A stretch of DNA of 64,000 nucleotides from contig CAJTDX010000018.1 in assembly GCA_910575155.1 (NCBI GenBank), positions 1 to 64,000 on the forward strand. Reading direction: 5' to 3'. The position numbers and the translations under genes are program-made. Shown piece by piece: positions 26,999 to 34,788 of this stretch. The notes beneath the pieces are model-generated. The model saw only the letters and a program-made list of their open reading frames with translations. It did not search any database and was not told the DNA's origin. Origin of the DNA: Lachnospiraceae bacterium (GTDB lineage: Bacteria > Bacillota > Clostridia > Lachnospirales > Lachnospiraceae). Position 1 is the first letter of the stretch, and each line of letters opens with the position of its first letter.

Positions 26999-27186
26999 TG
27001 TGAAAATAAAATATGGATAAACGACATATTATGTTTTATATGCGGGAAAAATACAGATATTCTGTGAAAATAAAATATGGATAAACGACATATTATGTTT
27101 TATATGCGGGAAAAATACAGATATTCTGTGAAAATAAAATATGGATAAACGACATATTATGTTTTATATGTGGGAAAAATACAAAT
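26999..27186. repeat. Three tandem 64-bp repeats before the UvrX gene
   Basis: Units begin with TGAAAATAAAATATGG at 27001, 27065 and 27129, nearly identical and directly joined, so this is not a CRISPR array. Each holds ATGGATAA (reverse TTATCCAT, close to a DnaA box) and the 11-bp palindrome ACATATTATGT. The array fills the gap between the divergent recombinase and polymerase genes, so it may carry operators or promoters. Confidence 0.9.
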
Positions 27187-27228
27187 AGTATGTTACAGAT
27201 CGTTCAGGGATACGAGGAGGAGCTGTCA

Positions 27229-28527
27229 GTGAATTTGAGAACTTATATTTGTATTGATCTGAAATCTTTTTATGCGTCGGTGGAGTGCGTGGAGCGGGGC
27301 CTAGATCCGCTGAAAACGAATCTGGTGGTGGCGGATCCTGACCGGACCGATAAAACCATCTGTCTGGCGGTTTCTCCCGCTATGAAAGCGCTGGGAGTTC
27401 CCGGACGATGCCGGGTATTTGAGATTCCGGCAGATATAGATTATATTATGGCTCCGCCAAGAATGCAGCTCTATATTGATTATTCTGCAGAAATTTATGG
27501 CATATATTTAAAATACGTTGCCAAAGAGGATATCCATCCATATTCCATTGATGAAGTTTTTATGGATGTAACGGATTATCTGTTGCTGTACCGCATGGAC
27601 GGGGAAGAACTGAGCCGAAAGATTATGAGCGACGTATTAGATACCACTGGAATTACGGCGACGGCAGGCGTGGGAACGAATCTCTATCTTGCTAAAATCG
27701 CCATGGATATTCTGGCAAAGCATGTTAAAGTTTCGCAGACGTCGCAGCAGGAAAGGATGTTTCCTGTCAGTGTGTTGGATGAAGCTTCTTACCGGAAGTA
27801 TTTGTGGGATCATAAGCCGCTGACAGATTTCTGGAGGATTGGCGCGGGAACGGCCAAACGGCTAAGCCAAATGGGAATTTTTACAATGAGAGAGATTGCG
27901 GAAGCGGATGAGGAAATGCTGTATCAGGCGTTTGGAATTGACGCAGAACTGCTGATTGACCATGCATGGGGAAGAGAAAGCGCGACAATGGCGGATATTA
28001 AAGCATATAAGCCCAAAGTAAATTCTATTTCCAGCGGACAGGTTTTGTGGTGTGATTATAATTTCCAGGATGGAAAATTGATTTTAAAGGAAATGACAGA
28101 TTTATTGTGTCTGGAGCTGGTGGGCAGGGGACTGGTGACAGATTCTGTTACGCTTCATGTAGGATATTCCAACCGTATTGGAAAAAAGCCGGCGCATGGC
28201 ACGGTATCCATGCCGGTTACAACAAGTTCTGCAGCGCAGATTACATCTTATGTGCTGAAGCTGTACGGGAGGATTGTAGACAGATATACTCCGATTCGCA
28301 GGATCAATTTAAGTTTTAACCGTGTGACGGATGAAATGTATCAGCAGTATGATTTGTTTCTGGATCCGGAAAAATTGGACCGGGAGCGCAGGATGCAGAA
28401 AGCAATTCTTGAAATAAAGGAGAAGTTTGGAAAAAATGCAATTTTAAAGGGAATGAATCTGCAGGAGAAAGCTACCACTATGGAGCGCAATCAGCAGATC
28501 GGAGGGCATAAGAGCGGTGCGAATTAA
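27229..28527 (+). CDS. UvrX/UmuC-type Y-family DNA polymerase
   Basis: A 432-residue translesion polymerase of the group found in Firmicutes as UvrX/YqjW. Catalytic carboxylates are in YICIDLKSFYASVECVERG (Asp) and PYSIDEVFMDVTDYL (Asp-Glu), followed by the thumb-region GVGTNLYLAKIAMDILAKH and a little-finger domain to about 410. The start GTG 27229 has AGGAGG 8 nt upstream and gives the family N-terminus; the track start 27190 adds 13 residues lying at the edge of the repeats. The YolD-type partner overlaps its end, an arrangement typical of SOS-linked or mobile UvrX operons. Confidence 0.88.
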   Translation: MNLRTYICIDLKSFYASVECVERGLDPLKTNLVVADPDRTDKTICLAVSPAMKALGVPGRCRVFEIPADIDYIMAPPRMQLYIDYSAEIYGIYLKYVAKEDIHPYSIDEVFMDVTDYLLLYRMDGEELSRKIMSDVLDTTGITATAGVGTNLYLAKIAMDILAKHVKVSQTSQQERMFPVSVLDEASYRKYLWDHKPLTDFWRIGAGTAKRLSQMGIFTMREIAEADEEMLYQAFGIDAELLIDHAWGRESATMADIKAYKPKVNSISSGQVLWCDYNFQDGKLILKEMTDLLCLELVGRGLVTDSVTLHVGYSNRIGKKPAHGTVSMPVTTSSAAQITSYVLKLYGRIVDRYTPIRRINLSFNRVTDEMYQQYDLFLDPEKLDRERRMQKAILEIKEKFGKNAILKGMNLQEKATTMERNQQIGGHKSGAN

Positions 28528-28858
28528 AATGAGTCAGGCAGAACGTGCCAAACAATTCATGCCTTTTGCGGCATTGAAAGGTTTTTCGGAGGCGCTGCAG
28601 AAAAAGGAGAAGGCGTTTGTGCCTCAGGCAGAGTTATCGGAAGAATATCAGGAGGAACTGAACCGCAGGCTTCAAAAGATCAGGAAAGATGATTTTATCA
28701 GCCTTGTTTATTATCATAATGGCGAATATCTGCGGATCTCGGGAGCGGTTTCTAAAATCGATAAGACTATGAGGATGATAAAGGTTGTAAATACAGAGAT
28801 AAGATTTGACGATATTTATGATATCGACAATGAGATCATGGATATGGGAGAAAGCTGA
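28517..28858 (+). CDS. YolD-like family protein
   Basis: A 113-residue protein of the YolD-like family, which regularly accompanies UvrX/YqjW polymerases. The N-terminus MSQAERAKQFMPFAALKGF and the middle ISGAVSKIDKTMRMIKVVN are characteristic. The start may be GTG 28517 or ATG 28529 and overlaps the polymerase gene by 11 nt, so translation is coupled. Proposed roles in the literature are DNA repair accessory functions; nothing more can be read here. Confidence 0.85.
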   Translation: MRIKMSQAERAKQFMPFAALKGFSEALQKKEKAFVPQAELSEEYQEELNRRLQKIRKDDFISLVYYHNGEYLRISGAVSKIDKTMRMIKVVNTEIRFDDIYDIDNEIMDMGES

Positions 28859-28985
28859 GGAAAAAGTTGAAAAATTTTTGCAGGAAAAAAGAGTGATGAT
28901 TCCGGCGGCGTCAGTATTTTTACTGGTGATCATATGTGTTTGGTATGTAAATGATTACAGTCATAGATGTGCAGGGGTATTTTAG
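28830..28985 (+). CDS. Possible 51-aa membrane protein overlapping yolD
   Basis: An unlisted ORF in another frame, overlapping the end of the YolD gene by 29 nt. It reads MRSWIWEKAEEKVEKFLQEK, then a hydrophobic segment (MIPAASVFLLVIICVWYV) and a short tail. The amphipathic helix plus membrane helix is protein-like, but no ribosome binding site is distinct and I know no family. Confidence 0.3.
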   Translation: MRSWIWEKAEEKVEKFLQEKRVMIPAASVFLLVIICVWYVNDYSHRCAGVF

Positions 28986-29044
28986 AGGCGTTGGCAGAAC
29001 AGAGGTAACGTTTATAACGGAGGGGGAGACGAATCCTGGAGATT

Positions 29045-29137
29045 GTGCTTAATTGGCATGATTTTTTAGGATTTTTTATTTTAGGAATAGGGATAATGTA
29101 TTTTGAGTTGAAGATAAATTTGGGAATTGACACTTAA
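29045..29137 (+). CDS. Possible 30-aa membrane peptide
   Basis: GTG-started frame VLNWHDFLGFFILGIGIMYF followed by ELKINLGIDT and a stop. A CTG at 29036 sits at better distance from GGAGGGGG. One hydrophobic segment is present. Evidence is weak; it is listed because the region between yolD and the inverted repeat otherwise holds nothing. Confidence 0.2.
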   Translation: MLNWHDFLGFFILGIGIMYFELKINLGIDT

Positions 29138-29215
29138 TTTACAGAAGAGTGCTAAAATTGTGCTAAGATTTGCTGAAATTGGAGAATTATGGGGAAAAGG
29201 TGTGGTATTATAAAC

Positions 29216-29313
29216 GGAGGATAATTCAAAGTTATCCATTGGGTTTGTGATGATAAGTTTTATGGATAATCCACCGTTATCCGTCAATTAGTGAGGTAAG
29301 AATAGTTTAAAGT
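29216..29313 (+). repeat. Left arm of a perfect 98-bp inverted repeat
   Basis: These 98 bp (opening GGAGGATAATTCAAAGTTAT) recur without mismatch as the reverse complement at 34465-34562. Each arm contains two 19-bp dyads, GGATAA-N7-TTATCC, 45 bp apart. The arms bound the radical SAM/NTPase/ATP-grasp island. Confidence 0.97.
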
Positions 29314-29409
29314 CATAAGTTATTTGTTTCATAGAAAAAAGTTAAAGAAATTATATGTTAAATTATGCGCAGTTGCAAATAACCGAAAAAATTTATTGTC
29401 TGTATAATA

Positions 29410-29998
29410 GGGTTAAAATTCTCGTTTTAACTCAACCCCATAGTTTCAAGTTTAGAAAGAGTGAAGACAGAGATACGAAGCTTGAAGTGAAGCAAATGGA
29501 GAATTTCAGAAAATCAGTATATTGCACATATGATATTAAGTATCATTTGATTTGGATAACAAAATACCGCAAACCTGTGATAACAATGGAGATAGCTATA
29601 AGAACGAGGGCACTAATCCGAATAATCTGTCAAAGTAACGAAGTGGAAATCCTAGCAGAACATATTAGGTAGTGCTCATATGCATTTGCCAGTATCAGTA
29701 GCGTCCCATTTGTCAACGAGTAAGTTAGTGCAATATATAAAAGGAAATACACCCAGAAAATGCAGATGGAGTGCAAAGAACTGAACAAGCAGTTCTGGGC
29801 AAGAGTCTATTTTGTGGCAAACAGTGGAAACGTAACTGATGAAATCATTAAAAAATATATTAAGAATCAAGATTTATAGAAGAGAAATAATTCAGATAAC
29901 TTTGAGATAGGATAAGGGTAGTGGGATGGAATAACATGGAATGTGAAAACTTTAGGCTGTTTTAGCAACATACTGAACCTACCGGCTTTGGCCGGTAG
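29410..29998 (+). mobile_element. Decayed IS200/IS605-type element
   Basis: A transposase remnant lies between two hairpins as expected for IS200/IS605 ends. On the left, GGGTTAAAA...TTTTAACTCAACCC spans 29410-29438. On the right is an 8-bp stem, CTACCGGC-TTTG-GCCGGTAG, at 29979-29998. The element has no accessory tnpB. It lies just inside the left arm of the 98-bp inverted repeat. Confidence 0.6.
29496..29879 (+). pseudogene. IS200-type TnpA transposase, broken by frameshifts
   Basis: The first part reads MENFRKSVYCTYDIKYHLIW then ITKYRKPVITMEI, clearly the N-terminus of an IS200 TnpA (HUH/Y1 transposase). A stop follows EILAEHIR. A second frame continues AHMHLPVSVASHLS-TSKLVQYIKGN, with HMH at the HUH position. 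A third frame gives ELNKQFWARVYFVANSGNV to the stop at 29879. At least two frameshifts make it inactive. Confidence 0.8.
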
Positions 29999-30043
29999 TG
30001 GTTTAGTTGTCTTTAAATATGAAAAACAATGCACCATTTTTGT

Positions 30044-30832
30044 TTATGTCCATTCTGTAATATTTTTTTGTGAAATATCCCAAGGTATGTTTTCTTTACG
30101 TCTTTTAATATCACAATATTTACAAAAGGGAATCGGACGAGCAAGAAATTTTAGAATGTCGTTTGCATCTGCATGATATATATCAATGCAATCTCTATCG
30201 GTAATCTGTAAATTTTTGTTAAAATATTGATTAAAATGTACAATGTTAGGAGCCACTGTGCAAGGATAAAGACAACCGTTTTTTAAAAATATGCACACAT
30301 TTCCCATATCACATTTCGAAAAAGTATCAATGGGGTTTTGTTTGCCTGATATATCCAGTGGCAAACGCCATGAGGTTTTTATAACCTCATCTCTTTGATT
30401 TACATAGATAAGTTTTACATTATAATATTGTGCAAGTAGTTCCACTTTTGAATAGTCAAAATCAATAGGATATTTAGTTACATTAATTATAACAGAAAAC
30501 TTTTGGCAAGCAATCCAAAAATCGGGGATCTGAATCGGCAAAAGTAAACCATTTGTGTATAATTCCAAAGAAGTATCTGGAAAATATGCTCTACTAATTT
30601 GAAAAAATTTTATTACCTCTGGATGGAGTAAAGGTTCTCCTCCCAAAAGGCGGATATATTTTGCTTGGTTTTCAAAAATCTCTGCAAGACGTATAACATC
30701 TTTCTCATATTTTTGAGGAGAAAGAAAATTTTTCTTTGCAAGTGGTGAAAAATGATCACACATTTGACAGTTTAGATTGCAATGATCTACGAGATGAACT
30801 TCATATTGTAACTCTTGTAATAATGGTTTCAT
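30044..30832 (-). CDS. Radical SAM protein of the inverted-repeat island
   Basis: A 262-residue radical SAM enzyme. CNLNCQMCDHFSPLA (residues about 16-30) holds the CxxxCxxC motif that binds the catalytic 4Fe-4S cluster; IRLLGGEPLLHPEV is the GGE motif of the SAM-binding site. Four or more C-terminal cysteines (CDMGNVC, GCLYPC, CKYCD) could bind an auxiliary cluster as in SPASM/Twitch enzymes. ATG 30832 is preferred to 30841 because AAAGGA then has an 8-nt spacing. The substrate is unknown: related proteins occur near glycosyltransferase genes and in peptide-modification loci. It is head to head with the NTPase gene with only 37 bp between starts. Confidence 0.85.
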   Translation of the reverse strand: MKPLLQELQYEVHLVDHCNLNCQMCDHFSPLAKKNFLSPQKYEKDVIRLAEIFENQAKYIRLLGGEPLLHPEVIKFFQISRAYFPDTSLELYTNGLLLPIQIPDFWIACQKFSVIINVTKYPIDFDYSKVELLAQYYNVKLIYVNQRDEVIKTSWRLPLDISGKQNPIDTFSKCDMGNVCIFLKNGCLYPCTVAPNIVHFNQYFNKNLQITDRDCIDIYHADANDILKFLARPIPFCKYCDIKRRKENIPWDISQKNITEWT

Positions 30833-30869
30833 TTTTATCATCCTTTCAATATACTAAGGGGGCGTAACA

Positions 30870-33350
30870 TTGAATAATACAGAACTATTTAATTTCAAAT
30901 TTGTTGATCGTATCAATGAACGTAAAACTTTATGTACATTTCTAAATCATGAAATGGAAAACAATATTTTATGGCTCAACGGTGCAAGTGGTGTCGGAAA
31001 AACTTATTTCATTGAGAAAAATATCCTTGATAATAAAAAAGAAAATGACGTGGTTGTTTATATAAATAAGATTGGAGAAGCAACAACATCATATATCTAT
31101 CAATTTATTAACATACTGAGCGAGTCTTCTCAAATAAGTTTTTTTAAATTTATTAAAACGAATTATGTGTCAATATTTGATGCAGTAAAGAAAATTACTG
31201 TTAATATTTTAGTGTCCAACTCAATCAACGACTTTGGTCTTGTAGAAAATGGCTTTGATTTAACCAAACAATTTTTAACAAAAAATAAGGAACGTCACAA
31301 TATAATAAAGGTTATTAACAATTATTTGAAATATGTATCTAGAAAATCAAAAGCATTAATTATTTTGGATAATTTTACTCTTTGTGATGAAGAATCACTA
31401 GATGTTTTTTCATCTGTTCTCTATACTCATCAAACTAACAATAATCTTCAATTTATCGTTGTAACAACATCAGAATTACTAAAAAAGCGCTTTGATATTT
31501 TATCGCTTTTATCAGAAAAAATAAATGTGGTTCGTATATCACTTTATCCATTTACAAGCAGTACATATTTTTTTGACATATTAAATGACTTGTTTGATCT
31601 GAGTCAGTGTGAGTGGGATGATATCAAACGCTTATATGAAGTTTCTAATGGCTTACCTCAAAAACTAAAAATCTTTTTGATGAATCTATATTCTCAGAAT
31701 GGTATTGATTATCAAAAAGAAAAGGCTATTTTTATATATGATAAATTAAGGAATCTTTTGCAAGAAGAGTTAATAGATTTTAATTTTTATTCACTTCCTG
31801 CTGAACAAAGATATATGTTACGGCTTGTCACAGAGTGGGGCATGCCTATTAAATTAACACTTTTACATGAAATTTCCATGTATATTGCCAGTATTGATAC
31901 CTCTCTTCAAGAGTTTTCAGAAAATATATTACGAAAGGCTCTTTTAGATTTAGAGAACATTGGAATCCTTGAAAAAACATACGAAAATAATATTTGCCAA
32001 ATCAAAGTTAAACATGATTCTATTTATTATGCTGTAAGCCATCTAATAAGAGAAAATATTGTAAAATCAAGGTTTATTCACTTTTGCATGTTGCAATTTA
32101 TAAAACTAAATCCAGATATGGTACCATATAATGATTTATTTTCGTTAGAAGCATACCATTCTTTTTTAGCCAAAGCTGATGGTTGGCAACAAATTAATGT
32201 CGAATATGGATTAACCTTGGCAAAAGAAAAACAATATATAAAAGCTCAGAAAGTATTAGATAGACTTTCTGATTATATCCAAGAATTACCTCCTATCCAA
32301 AAACTATCTATTGCACAAAACGCCTATAACGCTGGTGAATATGAAAAGGCTGAGTCTATATTAAATTTACTACAAACAGATACATTAAATATAAATGAAT
32401 TCTTTTTGTTACAAACCACTAAATGCCGAATATATATGATGCTTTTAAATTATTCCAAAGCAATTGAATCCATTAGTCAATTATTAGACGACTATGTTGA
32501 AGTGGATTCTGTACAACATCTTGAAGCCCTTTATTTAAAAGAAGTAGCATTATGTCTCACTCCCAAAAAGTATATGGATGCTAAATATTTATTTGAAGAA
32601 ATAATCCATGAATATCATAAGGAAGATGGAATGTTTTGGATGGAACGAATCTATCGTACTTCCATGGATTATTATCGTGGAGAATTATCAAAAAAATATT
32701 TAATGGAGGCCTTAGACATTTGTCAGTTGCTCCAAGATGACGAAGAATTTGCAAAGGCTACTCACAATTTCGGATTTGAATGTTTTCGTTGTGGAGAGCT
32801 TGACGAAGCATTTGAATACTTCCAAACTTGCAAAAATATTTTAGAAAATATTAAGCCGCATGAAACATCATATTGTTTAAATAATATTGCTGTCATACAC
32901 ATGGTCAAGCAAGAATATGATACTGCATTAGATATATTGGCAGAAGCAGCTTTTTGGAACAAATCTGATTATGCTATGGTAACAATTTCAGGTAACAAAA
33001 TGTTATGTCATTATTACCTAAACCATGTACATGAATGGAAGACATTAAAAGAATATCTTCTTGGTTTTATAGAAACAACTCCCTATATAGATGATAAGAT
33101 CTATAAAAAAATATATACTAACCTTGCAGTGATAGCTATTGACCAAAAAGAATATTTATACGCTAAATATTTGCTGGGACAATGCTTACCATATTTAAAA
33201 AAAGAAACTTTACATAGTTCTGCTCGAGTAAAAAAACTTATGAAACAGTTGGAGGGTAATGATGGTTCGGAACCACAATTGGAAGATTATTATGAATATT
33301 ATTGTGGTATTCCCTTTGAACCATGGGTATTAACCTTTGGAAATGAATAA
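30870..33350 (+). CDS. STAND-like P-loop NTPase with C-terminal TPR repeats
   Basis: An 826-residue protein. Walker A GASGVGKT is at residues 38-45 and Walker B KALIILDN near 160. A winged-helix-like segment follows at about 290-400 (FYSLPAEQRYMLRLVTEWG to DLENIGILEKTYE), and the remainder to about 790 is helical TPR-type repeats (YIKAQKVLDRLSDYIQ; GELDEAFEYFQTCKNIL). This NTPase-winged helix-TPR order is that of STAND ATPases, which switch on ligand sensing. There is no N-terminal effector domain and no C-terminal LuxR helix-turn-helix, so partners must give the output. TTG 30870 has AAGGGGG 7 nt upstream. Strongly AT-rich codon use differs from flanking genes. It ends 9 bp from the convergent ATP-grasp gene. 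Confidence 0.85.
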   Translation: MNNTELFNFKFVDRINERKTLCTFLNHEMENNILWLNGASGVGKTYFIEKNILDNKKENDVVVYINKIGEATTSYIYQFINILSESSQISFFKFIKTNYVSIFDAVKKITVNILVSNSINDFGLVENGFDLTKQFLTKNKERHNIIKVINNYLKYVSRKSKALIILDNFTLCDEESLDVFSSVLYTHQTNNNLQFIVVTTSELLKKRFDILSLLSEKINVVRISLYPFTSSTYFFDILNDLFDLSQCEWDDIKRLYEVSNGLPQKLKIFLMNLYSQNGIDYQKEKAIFIYDKLRNLLQEELIDFNFYSLPAEQRYMLRLVTEWGMPIKLTLLHEISMYIASIDTSLQEFSENILRKALLDLENIGILEKTYENNICQIKVKHDSIYYAVSHLIRENIVKSRFIHFCMLQFIKLNPDMVPYNDLFSLEAYHSFLAKADGWQQINVEYGLTLAKEKQYIKAQKVLDRLSDYIQELPPIQKLSIAQNAYNAGEYEKAESILNLLQTDTLNINEFFLLQTTKCRIYMMLLNYSKAIESISQLLDDYVEVDSVQHLEALYLKEVALCLTPKKYMDAKYLFEEIIHEYHKEDGMFWMERIYRTSMDYYRGELSKKYLMEALDICQLLQDDEEFAKATHNFGFECFRCGELDEAFEYFQTCKNILENIKPHETSYCLNNIAVIHMVKQEYDTALDILAEAAFWNKSDYAMVTISGNKMLCHYYLNHVHEWKTLKEYLLGFIETTPYIDDKIYKKIYTNLAVIAIDQKEYLYAKYLLGQCLPYLKKETLHSSARVKKLMKQLEGNDGSEPQLEDYYEYYCGIPFEPWVLTFGNE

Positions 33351-33359
33351 GTATAGGTA

Positions 33360-34373
33360 TCATGTTCTTTCCCAAATCCGATATGTAGCAGAGGATATAA
33401 TATAATCATATATGTAACGAAATGGGATATTTCTAAATTTACAAAGAGTTCCCATTTCAGAGGTTTCACTAATAACAGGATTTCCATTTAACTCAATAAA
33501 ATAGAGTTCCCCACTTTTTGTTAGCCTATAATCAATTCTAGTAAAATCTCTCATGCCTAAATATTCGAAAATGACTTCTGACGTTCTTTTTATTTTGCTT
33601 ATTATTTCTGGTGGCAATAGTTCCTCTGGGATAATTTGATTGCGCTTGCCACCAGATTTCTCTTCTATACCAAATATAAAGTTTTCAAAATAAAATTCAT
33701 TTTTATAACCATTTAAAATAATATCATTAAAGAGAAAATGATCTGGATTTCCAATCACAAAATTAGTAATCTCATATCCTGAGATATACTCTTCAACAAG
33801 TAACTCTTTAAAATTGCCTAATAATTGTTCCGTAATGCTCAATAATTCTTTCGGATTGGTTATAAAATTTTTTTGTGTAATACCAATAGAAGATCCTTCT
33901 CGATTTGGCTTAATTATTAGAGGATATGAAAGCGAACTAACTCTTTTTAGATCCTCTAGTCTGTGTATCAGAAATCCTTTAGGACTAAAAATATTAATAT
34001 TGTTAAGAATTTCTTTTGCAAACTGTTTGTTACCTGCAATTAATCTGGAGCACGCATCTGATCCGGCAAATGGGAGATTTAATAATTCTAAAAGTATTGC
34101 AGATTGTGCTTTTCTGCTAGCATGTTCCAAGCCATCGGAAAAATTCAAAAAAAGTGTATATGGTGGGAATGTTTGTTTTTGCTCATAGGCTCTGATCAAT
34201 TCATTAACACCTCCAAAATATTCTGCAACATAACCCAAAGAACAAATTTGTTTAACTGCAAATAAAATACTTTTTTGACTAGGATGATCATTGTAGATTT
34301 TCTCAGATAAAAGGAACTGATTCTTAAATTCTTCTCTAAGATTAGCCACAATATAAATATTATTAGATTTCAT
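33360..34373 (-). CDS. D-Ala-D-Ala-ligase-like ATP-grasp enzyme of the island
   Basis: A 337-residue ATP-grasp ligase. The central part has SYPLIIKPNREGSSIGITQK (ATP-binding loop), LLVEEYISGYEITNFVIG, and the metal site DYRLTKSGELYFIELNGNP. These resemble D-Ala-D-Ala ligases, but the N-terminus (IYIVANLREEFKNQF) and omega-loop differ from Ddl and VanG, and the usual HGxxGEDG motif is not seen. It probably joins an amino acid or amine to a carboxylate on another substrate, such as a peptide. A stretch GIEEKSGGKRNQIIPEEL occupies the loop region. RBS AAGGGGA precedes ATG 34373. It is the third gene of the inverted-repeat island. Confidence 0.85.
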   Translation of the reverse strand: MKSNNIYIVANLREEFKNQFLLSEKIYNDHPSQKSILFAVKQICSLGYVAEYFGGVNELIRAYEQKQTFPPYTLFLNFSDGLEHASRKAQSAILLELLNLPFAGSDACSRLIAGNKQFAKEILNNINIFSPKGFLIHRLEDLKRVSSLSYPLIIKPNREGSSIGITQKNFITNPKELLSITEQLLGNFKELLVEEYISGYEITNFVIGNPDHFLFNDIILNGYKNEFYFENFIFGIEEKSGGKRNQIIPEELLPPEIISKIKRTSEVIFEYLGMRDFTRIDYRLTKSGELYFIELNGNPVISETSEMGTLCKFRNIPFRYIYDYIISSATYRIWERT

Positions 34374-34464
34374 ACTGTCTTTTCCCCTTAAACAATAATT
34401 GCAATTACATGATTTTTGATATACTGATTACAATATAAAAGATGTCCATCCAAACTAATTAATA

Positions 34465-34562
34465 ACTTTAAACTATTCTTACCTCACTAATTGACGGATA
34501 ACGGTGGATTATCCATAAAACTTATCATCACAAACCCAATGGATAACTTTGAATTATCCTCC
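34465..34562 (-). repeat. Right arm of the perfect 98-bp inverted repeat
   Basis: Exact reverse complement of 29216-29313, starting 91 bp upstream of the ATP-grasp start. Sequence outside the arms is not shared. Identity over 98 bp in an otherwise AT-rich region suggests recent origin or ongoing recombination between the arms. Confidence 0.97.
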
Positions 34563-34788
34563 ACATTAATCACTCACTTTCCCTACTACACCCCACCACC
34601 CCTGCCAAACTTATTTTATTTGCTCTCCCAGTCACATTAAAAAAATAAACCAATTTCCCGCCCCCCATTAAACAAATCCTCCTGATCTGCCGATATAAAC
34701 AACATAAGTATAGCTTTTATCAAACAATCAGTTACAGAGAAAACGGTTGAAATGGAATTCAGCCACACAGAATCAAGGAGGAGATCGA

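Noticed and set aside
26999-27186. Triple repeat as a CRISPR array
   Set aside because: The 64-bp units are joined directly and are alike along their whole length; there are no unique spacers and no cas genes.
30044-34373. Island genes as a standard RiPP cluster
   Set aside because: No convincing precursor peptide, leader protease or exporter was found between the arms; the shortest candidate (14 codons before the ATP-grasp gene) lacks a ribosome binding site.
33360-34373. ATP-grasp gene as a second vanG/ddl
   Set aside because: It lacks the HGxxGEDG motif and the EKY-type omega loop that the vanG product in this window has.
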